A DNA stretch of 44,142 nt from NCBI GenBank assembly GCA_025361185.1, contig JANYAR010000182.1, positions 1-44,142 on the forward strand, written 5' to 3'. This DNA comes from Alphaproteobacteria bacterium. GTDB lineage: Bacteria; Pseudomonadota; Alphaproteobacteria; Micropepsales; Micropepsaceae. Positions 31,456 through 40,907 of the stretch are shown piece by piece (within the stretch, counting starts at the first letter, position 1; the number at the start of each line of letters is the position of its first letter). The notes beneath the pieces are model-generated. The model was not told the DNA's origin and made no database searches. It saw only the letters and a program-made list of their open reading frames with translations. The position numbers and the translations under genes were made by a program.

Positions 31456-34400
31456 ATCTTTCCGCGGCCTTCATCAAACGGCCGGTGATGACCTGCCTGG
31501 TGATGGCGGCGCTGGTGATATTCGGGCTGTTTGGCTACGCCATCCTGCCGGTCAGCGAACTGCCGAACGTGGATTTCCCCACCATCAGTGTGCAGGCGAA
31601 TCTGCCGGGGGCCGATCCGGAAACCATGGCCTCGGCGGTGGCGACACCGCTGGAGAATGCCTTTGCCTCGGTGCCGGGTCTGGACACCATGACCTCGCGC
31701 AGTTCGCTGGGTAACACCAATATCACTCTGCAGTTCCGCCTGGACCGCAATATCGACAGCGCGTCGACCGACGTGCAGGCGGCGATTTCCGGGGTGTTGC
31801 GGCGGCTGCCGCGCAACATGCCCAATCCGCCGAGCCAGCGCAAAAACGATCCGTCGAGCCAGCCGGTCTTTTTCGTCTCGCTCTATTCCGACACGGTGCC
31901 GATCTCCAAGGTCGACCAGTATGCCCGCAGCCTGCTGGCGACCCAGCTTTCCACCCTGGATGGCGTTTCCCAGGTCAATATCATGGGGCAGGCGCGCTTT
32001 GCCGTGCGCATCCAGGCCGATCCGGCGGCGCTGGCGGCGCGGCATATGAGCCTGCTCGATCTGGCGGCGGCGGCCAGCGCCACCAATACCAACCAGGCAT
32101 CGGGCACGCTGAACGGCCCCACCAAGAATTCGATCATCCGCTCCGAAGGCCAGCTGGAAAATGCCGGGGCCTTCCGCAAACAGGTGATCGCCTACCGGGA
32201 CGGCGCGGCGGTGACGTTTGGCGATGTGGCCAGGGTGGTGGACAGTTTTGAGAATGTCCGCTCGATCGACTGGTTGAACGATGAGCGCGCCGTGACGGTG
32301 GCGGTGCAGCGTCAGCCTGAATCCAACACCATGGCGATCGTGGACAATATCAACAAGGTGCTGCCGCGCTTTGCCGCCCAACTGCCCGCCGGCATCAAGA
32401 TGAAGATATTCTATGACCGCAGCGTGACCATCCGCGCCGCGGTCCATGATGTCCAGTTCACCCTGCTGATCGCCACCATGCTGGTGGTGGCGGTGATTTT
32501 CCTGTTCCTGCGCAAAGTCAGCGCCACCATTATTCCTTCGCTGGCGCTGCCCATCACCATCCTGGGCACCTTTGGCGGCATGGCGCTTCTGGGCTTCAAT
32601 CTCGACAATCTGTCGCTGATGGCGCTGACCTTGTCGGTTGGCTTCGTGGTGGATGACGCCATCGTCATGCTGGAGAATATCGTCCGCCATGTCGAGGCGG
32701 GAGAAAGTGCCTATCAGGCGGCGCTGCGCGGCTCGCAGGAGATCGGCTTCACCATCCTGTCGATGACGATTTCGCTGGCGGCGGTGTTCATTCCCATTCT
32801 GTTCATGAGCGGCATCGTCGGGCGGCTGCTGCACGAATTCGCCATCACCATCATCGTGGCGATCATGATTTCGGGACTGGTCTCCATCACCTTGACGCCG
32901 ATGCTGTGCGCCCGGGTGCTGAAGGATGAAAAACGCGAACATCATGGCTGGATCTATCGTTGGAACGAAGCGATGTTCCTGCGCCTGCAGCATGAATATG
33001 ACCGCACCCTGCGCTGGGCGCTGCACCACCGCCGGGTGATCCTGGGGGTGTTTGCCGCCAGCATTGTCGCCAGCGCGGCCCTGTTTGAGATCATGCCGCA
33101 GGATTTTTTGCCCAGCGACGATACCGGCTTGTTGCGCGGCAGCGTGCAGACCGCCACCGGCACCTCCTTCGACCAGGTCTCGGTCTATACCCGCCAGGTG
33201 ATGAAGGTGGTGCAGGACGATCCCAATGTCGCCGATGTTCAGGGTGACGAGGGCGGCGACATGAATATCTCGCTGAAGCCGTTGTCGCAGCGGCCGCTGT
33301 CGGCGGACCAGGTGACCACGGAATTGCGGCGCAAGCTGCGCAACATTCCGGGCACCGCCATCACCTTCAACAATCCGCCTATCATCCGCGTCGGCGGACG
33401 CTTTGCCCGGTCCAGCTATCAATATACGCTTCAGGGCCTGGACCTGCCGGAATTGCAGCAGGCCTCGCAGGAACTGGTGCAGGCGCTGCAGGATGATCCC
33501 ACCTTCGTCGGCGTCAACAGCGATCAGGATATGGTTTCGCCATCGGTGCGGGTGGCCATCGACCGGGGCCGCGCCGCCACACTGGGCGTGACCCCGGACG
33601 AGATTCAAAGCACCTTGGGCTTGGCCTTTGGCGGCCAGCAGGTCTCGCAGATCTATGCCACCACCGATCAGTATCAGGTGATCCTGGAACTGCTGCCGGA
33701 ATATCAGCTTGATGCAACCGGGCTGTCCCGGCTCTACCTGCCGGGGACGGGCGGGGCGATGGTGCCGCTGACCGCCGTCACCCAGATCAGCCGCCGCACC
33801 ATGCCGCCCTATATCAATCATGCCGGGCAGATACCGGCGATCACCGTGTCCTTCGATCTGGCGCCCGGCAAGGCGCTGAGCGATGCGGTGACGGGGGTGA
33901 AGAACGCCACCGACCGCATCGGGCTACCGACCAGCGTGCAGGGAAGCTTTGCCGGCACCGCGGCGGCGTTCCAGAGCTCCACCTCCAACATGGGCTGGCT
34001 GCTGCTGGTGGCTGTGATCGTGGTCTATATCATCCTGGGCATTCTGTATGAGAGCTTCATTCATCCCCTCACCATCCTGTCGGGTCTGCCCTCGGCGGCG
34101 CTGGGCGCGTTGCTGACGCTGTATCTGACGGGCGTGCCGCTGACGCTCTATGCCTTTGTCGGCATGATCATGCTGGTGGGAATCGTCAAGAAGAACGCCA
34201 TCATGATGATCGATTTTGCACTTCAGCGGCAGCGCGGGCGCGATGCGGTGGCCGCCGCCGACGCCATTTATGAGGCGGCTATCGTGCGTTTTCGCCCCAT
34301 CATGATGACGACCATGGCGGCGCTGATGGGCACCCTGCCGATAGCGCTGGGATCGGGGATGGGCGCGGACTCGCGCCGTCCGCTGGGATTGTGCGTCACC

Positions 34401-34550
34401 GGCGGGCTGCTGTTTTCACAATTGCTGACGCTCTACATCACGCCGGTGCTTTATACCTATCTGGAAAATCTGCAGAAGAAGTTCGGCTCCTTCCGCGAAA
34501 TCGCCGATGACGTCGCTGATGATCGGCCGGCGCCACGCGATGCGCGCTGA
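31452..34550 (+). CDS. RND multidrug efflux permease (AcrB/MdtB/MdtC-like)
   Basis: This 1032-residue proton-driven pump belongs to the hydrophobe/amphiphile efflux group. It begins LSAAFIKRPVMTCLVMAALV and shows LPVSELPNVDFPTISVQANL. The proton-relay pair is Asp401-Asp402 in GFVVDDAIVMLEN in the fourth helix. Two large periplasmic loops and twelve membrane helices are present, with the second-half motif KKNAIMMIDFALQ. The ATG overlaps the adaptor stop. The substrate range cannot be read from sequence. The adaptor and permease have no outer-membrane factor of their own. Confidence 0.94.
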   Translation: MNLSAAFIKRPVMTCLVMAALVIFGLFGYAILPVSELPNVDFPTISVQANLPGADPETMASAVATPLENAFASVPGLDTMTSRSSLGNTNITLQFRLDRNIDSASTDVQAAISGVLRRLPRNMPNPPSQRKNDPSSQPVFFVSLYSDTVPISKVDQYARSLLATQLSTLDGVSQVNIMGQARFAVRIQADPAALAARHMSLLDLAAAASATNTNQASGTLNGPTKNSIIRSEGQLENAGAFRKQVIAYRDGAAVTFGDVARVVDSFENVRSIDWLNDERAVTVAVQRQPESNTMAIVDNINKVLPRFAAQLPAGIKMKIFYDRSVTIRAAVHDVQFTLLIATMLVVAVIFLFLRKVSATIIPSLALPITILGTFGGMALLGFNLDNLSLMALTLSVGFVVDDAIVMLENIVRHVEAGESAYQAALRGSQEIGFTILSMTISLAAVFIPILFMSGIVGRLLHEFAITIIVAIMISGLVSITLTPMLCARVLKDEKREHHGWIYRWNEAMFLRLQHEYDRTLRWALHHRRVILGVFAASIVASAALFEIMPQDFLPSDDTGLLRGSVQTATGTSFDQVSVYTRQVMKVVQDDPNVADVQGDEGGDMNISLKPLSQRPLSADQVTTELRRKLRNIPGTAITFNNPPIIRVGGRFARSSYQYTLQGLDLPELQQASQELVQALQDDPTFVGVNSDQDMVSPSVRVAIDRGRAATLGVTPDEIQSTLGLAFGGQQVSQIYATTDQYQVILELLPEYQLDATGLSRLYLPGTGGAMVPLTAVTQISRRTMPPYINHAGQIPAITVSFDLAPGKALSDAVTGVKNATDRIGLPTSVQGSFAGTAAAFQSSTSNMGWLLLVAVIVVYIILGILYESFIHPLTILSGLPSAALGALLTLYLTGVPLTLYAFVGMIMLVGIVKKNAIMMIDFALQRQRGRDAVAAADAIYEAAIVRFRPIMMTTMAALMGTLPIALGSGMGADSRRPLGLCVTGGLLFSQLLTLYITPVLYTYLENLQKKFGSFREIADDVADDRPAPRDAR

Positions 34551-34551
34551 C

Positions 34552-34643
34552 ATGGCGCGCGCGCATTGCCATAACTCCTTGTTTTTGCTGGAGGTGGGTT
34601 TGCGCGGCCGCGTCATTCCTTCTTGCGGCTTGCGTGGCCGCGC
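34552..34643 (+). repeat. inverted repeats between the first RND operon and the response regulator
   Basis: ATGGC (34552-34556) pairs with GCCAT (34668-position minus 100, that is 34568-34572), followed by a T-rich run at about 34579-34586, a weak terminator candidate. GCGCGGCC (34602-34609) and GGCCGCGC (34636-34643) are an eight-base perfect inverted repeat with 26 bases between. Either could mark the end of the pump transcript. Support is slight. Confidence 0.3.
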
Positions 34644-34685
34644 CGATGGCCGGACAATGATGTGCCATGAGTTTCGGTGCGCTGC

Positions 34686-35366
34686 GTGAAAATCCTGCTG
34701 ATTGAAGACGACAAAGAGACGGCCGCCCATATCGTCTATGCCCTGGGCCGCGATGGCCATGAGGTAAGCGTGTGTCACGATGGCCTGGAGGGGCTGGAAA
34801 GCGCGCGCACCGGCGGCTATGCCGCGCTGATCGTGGACCGGATGCTGCCCGGCCTGGATGGACTGAGCCTGGTGCGCCGGCTGCGCGACGAACACAATCT
34901 AACACCGGTGCTTTTTCTGACCACGATGAGCGGGATGAACGACCGGGTTGAAGGATTGCAGGGCGGCGGCGACGACTATCTCGCCAAACCCTTCGCGTTT
35001 CCCGAGCTTGTTGCGCGCATTCACGCCATCACCCGGCGTGGCGCGCGCGTGGCCGACAGCGAGCCCGTGCGCCTGCGCGCCGCCGATCTGGAGATGGATC
35101 TGATCCGGCGCACGGTGCATCGCGGCGGAACGCCCATCGAATTGCAGGCGCAGGAATTCCGTCTGCTGGAATTTCTGCTGCGCCATGCAGGTCAGGTCGT
35201 CACCCGCACCATGCTTTTGGAGAATGTGTGGGACCTGCACTTCAACCCGCGCACCAACATCGTGGAAACCCATATGAGCCGGTTGCGCGGCAAGGTGGAT
35301 CGCGGTCATGGCGACGAGCTGATCCATACGGTACGCGGTGCGGGATACACATTGCGTGCCGATTAG
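34686..35366 (+). CDS. OmpR-family response regulator
   Basis: The 226-residue product from GTG 34686 begins MKILLIEDD when read with initiator Met. The receiver domain has the acidic pair at 8-9, phospho-acceptor Asp51 (ALIVDRMLPGLDG) and the conserved Lys in DDYLAKPF. A winged-helix DNA-binding domain follows from about 130 to the end, closing THMSRLRGKVDRG and TVRGAGYTLRAD. GTG 34677 would add three residues. It overlaps the sensor kinase gene by 11 bases. Position between two efflux operons suggests it controls one or both. Confidence 0.92.
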   Translation: MKILLIEDDKETAAHIVYALGRDGHEVSVCHDGLEGLESARTGGYAALIVDRMLPGLDGLSLVRRLRDEHNLTPVLFLTTMSGMNDRVEGLQGGGDDYLAKPFAFPELVARIHAITRRGARVADSEPVRLRAADLEMDLIRRTVHRGGTPIELQAQEFRLLEFLLRHAGQVVTRTMLLENVWDLHFNPRTNIVETHMSRLRGKVDRGHGDELIHTVRGAGYTLRAD

Positions 35367-36732
35367 ATTTCTCAAGACCGAGGGTTTCCGGCTTTCGGCC
35401 ATCTATGCCGGAGTTTTTGCGCTTTCGGTCGTGATCCTGGGCGTGTTTGTGCTGGTGATCACCAACCAGGCCTTGCGCGACCAGATCGTAACCTTCTCGG
35501 CCTCCGACGTCGCCGCCATCCGCAATGGCTATGCCAGCGAGGGCATTCACGAGGCGCGCGAAGTCATCAACCAGCTGATGACAGGACCGGGATCTTCCGA
35601 TTTTTATCTGCTGCAGCAGGACGGCAAGGTGGTGGACGGCAATCTGCCCGCGATGCCCGAACGTATCGGCACGGTCGATATTGCGGCATCGCCAGCCACC
35701 GGCAATCACGAAGTGCTGGGGGTGGGCGGGTTCCTGGCGCCGGGCCTCTACGTCTTTTCCGGCAGCGGCACGAACCGGCTGCGCGCGGTGCAGACGCATA
35801 TCCTGAACGTGATGCTGGGCCTCTTCGCGGCGGCGCTGGTGCTGGCGGCGGCCGGCGGCGCGCTGGTGAGCCGCAGCTTCCTGCGCCGCACCGATGCCAT
35901 GGCCAAGGCCTGCCACGACATCATGCATGGCGATCTCAGACTGCGCATCCCGGTGCGCGGCGCGCGTGATGAACTCGACCGGCTTGCGCAAGCCATCAAT
36001 CAAATGTTGTCGCGTATCGCGGCGTTGATGGAGAATCTGTCCCAGGTCAGCAACGACATCGCCCATGATCTGCGCACGCCGGTGACGCATTTGCGCCATC
36101 GCCTGGAGCGGGCGCGGTCGGACTGTACGACCGCCGAGGACTATCGTGTGGCGCTGGATGCCGCGATCGCGAAAGCCGATGAGATATTGGGCCTGTTTGC
36201 GGCGCTGCTGCGCATCGCGCAAATCGAGGGCGGCGCGCGCCGTGCCGCTTTTGCGCCCCTGGATCTCGGCGCGCTGCTGGTACATATGCGCGAACTGTTC
36301 GAGCCGGTGGCGGACGATGCAGGCCATGTCCTGACACTGGGCTCTGCCGGCGAAGCTGTTATCCGCGGGGACCGTCAACTTCTGGTCCAGCTTTTTTCCA
36401 ATTTGATCGAGAATGCCATCGTCCATACGCCGGCCGGCACCCGCATTTCGCTGTCGCTGGCGCCTGCGCCGGGCAGGGTGCCAGACGGGGTGCCAGACAG
36501 GGTAATAGTGCGGGTACGCGACGATGGCCCCGGCGTGCCTGCCGAGGAGCATGAGCGGTTGTTCCGCCGCCTTTATCGCCGCGAGGCCAGCCGCTCCCGG
36601 CCGGGCAATGGTCTGGGGCTGTCCCTGGCGCTGGCCATCGCGGAACTGCACGGCGCCAGGATCGAGATAGCCGATGTCGCTGGCCCCGGGCTTGCGGTGG
36701 ATGTTTGCTTTCCTGTGCCGGGCGAGAGCTGA
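35356..36732 (+). CDS. sensor histidine kinase
   Basis: From GTG 35356 the product is 458 residues. Membrane segments lie at about 13-36 and 150-172, with a periplasmic sensor region of about 110 residues between. HAMP follows at about 172-224, then the dimerisation domain with His237 in NDIAHDLRTP. The ATPase domain has the N box SNLIENAIVHTP (Asn349, Asn353), DDGPGVP and GNGLGLSLALAIAELHG. A 12-base tandem repeat at 36477-36500 encodes GVPDGVPD-type sequence in a loop between ATPase motifs. The ligand is unknown. Confidence 0.92.
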   Translation: MPIRFLKTEGFRLSAIYAGVFALSVVILGVFVLVITNQALRDQIVTFSASDVAAIRNGYASEGIHEAREVINQLMTGPGSSDFYLLQQDGKVVDGNLPAMPERIGTVDIAASPATGNHEVLGVGGFLAPGLYVFSGSGTNRLRAVQTHILNVMLGLFAAALVLAAAGGALVSRSFLRRTDAMAKACHDIMHGDLRLRIPVRGARDELDRLAQAINQMLSRIAALMENLSQVSNDIAHDLRTPVTHLRHRLERARSDCTTAEDYRVALDAAIAKADEILGLFAALLRIAQIEGGARRAAFAPLDLGALLVHMRELFEPVADDAGHVLTLGSAGEAVIRGDRQLLVQLFSNLIENAIVHTPAGTRISLSLAPAPGRVPDGVPDRVIVRVRDDGPGVPAEEHERLFRRLYRREASRSRPGNGLGLSLALAIAELHGARIEIADVAGPGLAVDVCFPVPGES

Positions 36733-36850
36733 AGCCTTGCGGGATTGGGAAAATTTATACGGGACGGTTGTGGCTCTTTACCAAATAAATTGAGATACTT
36801 GGCGCCATCGGGGCACCATCGCCAATCACCCAAGATCACCGCCCAAAATC

Positions 36851-37819
36851 ATGAACATGACGTCCAGGGATATAGGACCCTCTTTTCTCAGAGTTGGGAT
36901 CGTCGCGGCGCTGCTGCTGCTGGCGGGGTGCGGCAAGAGCGATAAGCCTGCCGAGGCCGAAAAAGAGGCCGCGGAAACTCCGGGCCTCACGCTCAAGGCC
37001 GAGGAGGTTGCCAGCCTGGGCATCACCGTGCAGCCGGCTGAGGCGGCCCAGTTCGGCAGCCATGTCAGCGGCTATGGCGTTGTGACGGCGCTGGACACCA
37101 TCGCCCAGGCAGATTCCGATTTTCTCACCGCGCAGGCGGCGGCGGCGCAGAGCCAGGCCGCTGCGGCGCGCGCCCGGTCTCTTTCCACCGGCGAGGACGC
37201 CGCGGTGTCGCGCGAAGTCGCGGAAGCAGCGCAAAGCAAGGCCGCGGCCGATGCGGCCGCGCTGGCGCTGGCCCGGCGCAAGACCGAGGCTGCTTTTGGG
37301 CTGCGCTCGCCGTGGCGCGATGCCGCCACCCGGCAGGCGCTGATGCAAAGGCTGGCGGCGGGGACCACAGTTCTGGTGCGCGTGAGTTTTCCCGTAACCG
37401 GCGGCGCCGCGCCCAGAAATCTCGAGGTCAGCCGCATGGGCGCGGACAGCAAGACCTGGAAGGCGCATACCGTATGGGATGCGCCCGCCGATGCCGCCGT
37501 GCCGGGCCGCAGCTTCTATGCCCTGGTGGACGGCAGCGATCTTGCCCAGAACGAGCGGGTGACAGCCGCAATTCCCACCGGCGCGGCGCAAGCGGGCGCG
37601 AATATCCCCGCCACGGCATTGGTGTTCGGGGAAAGCGAGGCCTGGGTCTATGTCCAGACCGCGCCGCGCACCTTCCTGCGCACCAAGGTGGATATCAGCC
37701 ACCCCATGGGCGAGGGCTATTTCGTCACGGTCATCAAGCCGGGCGACAAGATCGTGGTCGGCGGCGCCGGATTGCTGCTGGCCCATGAAGTGAATCCCAG
37801 CACCGAAGCCGGGGACTGA
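36851..37819 (+). CDS. reduced RND adaptor-like lipoprotein
   Basis: The 322-residue product has a lipoprotein signal with Cys27 in LLAGC. Residues 45-75 (LTLKAEEVASLGITVQPAEA) match the start of CusB/CzcB-type adaptors. A helical Ala-rich segment follows at about 90-150, then barrel and membrane-proximal parts ending IKPGDKIVVGGAGLLLAHEV. The usual lipoyl half-motifs before and after the helices are not visible, so the barrel-sandwich domain looks missing. ATG 36857 is an alternative start. It sits four bases before the pump gene, which fixes its role as adaptor. Confidence 0.82.
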   Translation: MNMTSRDIGPSFLRVGIVAALLLLAGCGKSDKPAEAEKEAAETPGLTLKAEEVASLGITVQPAEAAQFGSHVSGYGVVTALDTIAQADSDFLTAQAAAAQSQAAAARARSLSTGEDAAVSREVAEAAQSKAAADAAALALARRKTEAAFGLRSPWRDAATRQALMQRLAAGTTVLVRVSFPVTGGAAPRNLEVSRMGADSKTWKAHTVWDAPADAAVPGRSFYALVDGSDLAQNERVTAAIPTGAAQAGANIPATALVFGESEAWVYVQTAPRTFLRTKVDISHPMGEGYFVTVIKPGDKIVVGGAGLLLAHEVNPSTEAGD

Positions 37820-37823
37820 GGCC

Positions 37824-40800
37824 ATGCGCTGGCTTGTCAGTCTTTGTGTGCGCTATGCGGGCACCATTGCGACCTTGACCCTGATCGCGCTGGTGGCCGG
37901 CCTGTGGGCGACGCGCAGCGCGCCACTGGACGTGTTCCCGGACTTCGTGCCCTCGGCGGTTGACATCCAGACCGAGGCGCCCGGCTTCACCGCCCAGCAG
38001 GTCGAACAGCTGGTCACCAAGCCGATCGAAAACGCGGTAAACGGGACGCCGGGTCTTGCCACCCTGCGCTCGGAATCCATTCCCGGCTTGTCGTTGATCA
38101 CCATCCAGTTCAGCGACAATATCGATCTCTACAATGCCCGTCAGGGGATATCGGAACGGCTGAGCGAGCTGGGCAGCGTCTTGCCCGCCGGCGTCGGGAC
38201 ACCGAGATTGTCGCCTCTCACCTCCAGTACCATGGACCTGCTCAAGATCGGGCTGCTGTCTGACAAGCTCACGCCCTTCCAGCTGCGCGACCAGGCAGAA
38301 TGGGTGATGAAGCCCGCTCTGCTGGCGGTTCCGGGTGTCGCCCATGTCATCATATTCGGCGGCGCGGTGCGGCAGATCCAGATCCAGCCCGATGTCGTCC
38401 GGATGGCCTCCTATGGCTTTACGCTTACCGATCTGGCGGACGCGGCGCGGGCGGCGCTGGCGCTGCGCGGCGCCGGCTTTGTCGATTTGGCGCATCAGCG
38501 GGTGCTGATCCAGACGCCCGTGCCGGCGCCCGACCCGGCGGCGATCAGCGGCGCGGTGCTGGCGGTGCGCGGCAAAACACCCATCACCATCGGCGACATC
38601 GCCAAGGTGACCGAAGCCCCGGCGCTGCGCTCAGGCGACGCGCTGATCATGGGCCGTCCCGGCGTACTGTTCTCGCTGGCCAGCCAGTATGGCGCCAACA
38701 CGCTGGAAACCACGCGCGCCCTGGAAGTGGCGCTGGCGCAATTGACCCCGGCCCTGAAGGCGCAGGGCGTCACGATCTATCCGGCGCTGCACCGGCCGGC
38801 GAATTTCATCGAACGGGCACTGAGCTCATTGGAACAGTCGCTGGTGATCGCCGCCATTCTGATCCTGGCGGTACTCTACCTGTTCCTGCGCGACTGGCGC
38901 TCGGCCTTCATTACCTTCCTCGCCATTCCCCTGTCGCTGCTGGCGGCGGTGGCGGTGTTGGACCGCATGGGCATGACCCTGAACACCATGACCCTGGGCG
39001 GCTTCGCGGTGGCGTTGGGCGTGCTGGTGGATGACGCCATCATCGGCATCGAGAATGTCCTGCGCCGGCTGGGCGAGAATGCCAAGCTGGCGCAGCCCCG
39101 TTCGCGGTTCGATGTCATCCGCGACGCGACCCTGGAAGTGCGCGGACCGGTGGTCTATGCGACTCTGGTCGTCATCATTGTCTTCCTGCCGGCGCTGTTC
39201 TCCACCAGCGTGCAGGGCAAATTCGTCGGACCGCTGGCACTGGCCTTTATTCTGGCGGTGCTGGCCTCGCTGGCGGTGGCGCTGACCGCCGCGCCCGCTT
39301 TGTCGGCGCTGATGCTCAACGCTCGCGATCACCATGCCGATTTCGGCTGGATTCAAAGGATGAAGGCCTGGCAGCAGCGCGGCGTCGGCTTTGTCTACGC
39401 GTATTTCCGGATCGTCATAGCGGCGCTGGCGGTGCTGACGGTCGCGGCCGCTGCGCTGTTGCCCTTCCTGGGCGGCAGCTTCATGCCGGATTTCCGCGAA
39501 GGCCATTTCGTGATGCAGGTCTCCAGCTCCACGCCCGGCGCTTCGTTGGAGGAAATGATGGCGGTAGGTCAGCGCATCAGCAAGGAGGTGTTGGCGCTGC
39601 CCTATGTGGCAACCATCGAACAGCAGATCGGCCGTGCCGCCCTGGGCGAGGACACCTGGGGGCCACACCAGAGCGAATTTCATGTCGAGCTGAAACCCGA
39701 CGCCACCATCGACCAGAATGAGGCCGAGGATGCCCTGCGGGAAATATTGTCCCACTATCCCGGGCTGCAGAGCGAAGTCGTCACCTTCCTGGGCGACCGT
39801 ATCAGCGAAAGCTTGACGGGCGAGACCGCGGATATCGCGGTGAAAGTGTTTGGCGACCAGCTCGATACATTGGACGCCACCGGCCAGCGCATTTCCCAGG
39901 CCCTGCGCGGCACGCCGGGCATCGCCGACCTTCAGTTCAAGCCGCAAAGCGGCACCCCCACTTTCGCATTGCAGATACAGCCGGCGGCGCTGGTCGCCAA
40001 CGGGCTCAAGATGCAGGACGTGCTGGATGCGGTGCAAACCGAATATGCCGGCGCCGCGGTGGGCCAGACCTATGCCGGCACCCGCATTGTCGATGTCGCG
40101 CTGCTGTTGCCGCAGGCCGCGCGCAACCGGCCCGAACTCCTGTCCTCGCTGATGATCGCCAGTCCCTTCGGTCCTGTGCCGCTGTCGCAGGTGGCACGCG
40201 TCGCACCGACGGAAACACGTTTCAAGATCAACCATGACGGGGGGCTGCGTTATGTTTCTCTCACTTTCAATGTGGTGGGCAACTCGCTGCAAGCGACCGC
40301 GCAGGCGGCCCAGGCCAAGGTCGCCGCCCTGACGCTGCCGCCGGGCGTCTATGTTGAATTTACCGGCGCGGCGGAAGCGCAGCGCGCCTCGCAGAACCAG
40401 ATGCTGCTCTATGCCGGTTTTGCCATCGTGCTGATCGGCATGATCCTGTTCATCTGTTTTTCGTGGCGCTCCAACACCTGGCTGGTGCTGGTCAATCTGC
40501 CTTTCAGCCTGATTGGCGCGGTGGTGGCCATCGCCTTGACCAGCGGCGGACTGTCGGTGGGGGCGATGGTGGGACTGGTCACCGTGTTCGGGGTCAGCGC
40601 CCGCAACGCCATCCTGCTGCTGGCGCATTATGAGCATCTGGTGGAGGTCGAGGGCGCTCCCTGGAACGTGAACACCATTCTGCGCGGCGCCCAGGAACGG
40701 TTGGTGCCGATCCTGATGACGGCGGCGGTGACCGCGCTGGGTCTGATGCCGCTGGCGATTGGCTTGCATCGGCCCGGACAGGAAATTGAAGGTCCGATGG

Positions 40801-40907
40801 CGGTGACGGTGCTGGGCGGCCTGATCAGTTCGACGTTCCTCAATCTGGTGGTGCTGCCGGCCCTGGCAGAACGTTTTGGCGGGCCGAAGCGGGCGGAGGC
40901 GCCATGA
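37824..40907 (+). CDS. CzcA/CusA-like RND efflux permease
   Basis: The 1027-residue product is closest in pattern to the heavy-metal RND group: RSAPLDVFPDFVPSAVDIQT, then VEQLVTKPIENAVNGTPGL and SLITIQFSDNIDLYNARQ. The fourth-helix motif is LGVLVDDAIIGIENVLRR with Asp403-Asp404, not the VDGAVV form of typical CzcA. Twelve membrane helices and two periplasmic loops are present. A metal substrate is therefore not assured. It follows the short adaptor by four bases and overlaps the outer-membrane factor gene by four. Confidence 0.9.
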   Translation: MRWLVSLCVRYAGTIATLTLIALVAGLWATRSAPLDVFPDFVPSAVDIQTEAPGFTAQQVEQLVTKPIENAVNGTPGLATLRSESIPGLSLITIQFSDNIDLYNARQGISERLSELGSVLPAGVGTPRLSPLTSSTMDLLKIGLLSDKLTPFQLRDQAEWVMKPALLAVPGVAHVIIFGGAVRQIQIQPDVVRMASYGFTLTDLADAARAALALRGAGFVDLAHQRVLIQTPVPAPDPAAISGAVLAVRGKTPITIGDIAKVTEAPALRSGDALIMGRPGVLFSLASQYGANTLETTRALEVALAQLTPALKAQGVTIYPALHRPANFIERALSSLEQSLVIAAILILAVLYLFLRDWRSAFITFLAIPLSLLAAVAVLDRMGMTLNTMTLGGFAVALGVLVDDAIIGIENVLRRLGENAKLAQPRSRFDVIRDATLEVRGPVVYATLVVIIVFLPALFSTSVQGKFVGPLALAFILAVLASLAVALTAAPALSALMLNARDHHADFGWIQRMKAWQQRGVGFVYAYFRIVIAALAVLTVAAAALLPFLGGSFMPDFREGHFVMQVSSSTPGASLEEMMAVGQRISKEVLALPYVATIEQQIGRAALGEDTWGPHQSEFHVELKPDATIDQNEAEDALREILSHYPGLQSEVVTFLGDRISESLTGETADIAVKVFGDQLDTLDATGQRISQALRGTPGIADLQFKPQSGTPTFALQIQPAALVANGLKMQDVLDAVQTEYAGAAVGQTYAGTRIVDVALLLPQAARNRPELLSSLMIASPFGPVPLSQVARVAPTETRFKINHDGGLRYVSLTFNVVGNSLQATAQAAQAKVAALTLPPGVYVEFTGAAEAQRASQNQMLLYAGFAIVLIGMILFICFSWRSNTWLVLVNLPFSLIGAVVAIALTSGGLSVGAMVGLVTVFGVSARNAILLLAHYEHLVEVEGAPWNVNTILRGAQERLVPILMTAAVTALGLMPLAIGLHRPGQEIEGPMAVTVLGGLISSTFLNLVVLPALAERFGGPKRAEAP

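Noticed and set aside
31083..33821. A 912-codon open frame on the minus strand
   Set aside because: It lies antisense to the first RND permease, whose family motifs are clear. The reading is low-complexity His/Gln/Arg-rich, typical of the opposite frame of GC-rich genes.
35242..36651. A 469-codon minus-strand frame
   Set aside because: It overlaps the response regulator and kinase genes, whose motifs and overlap geometry are convincing.
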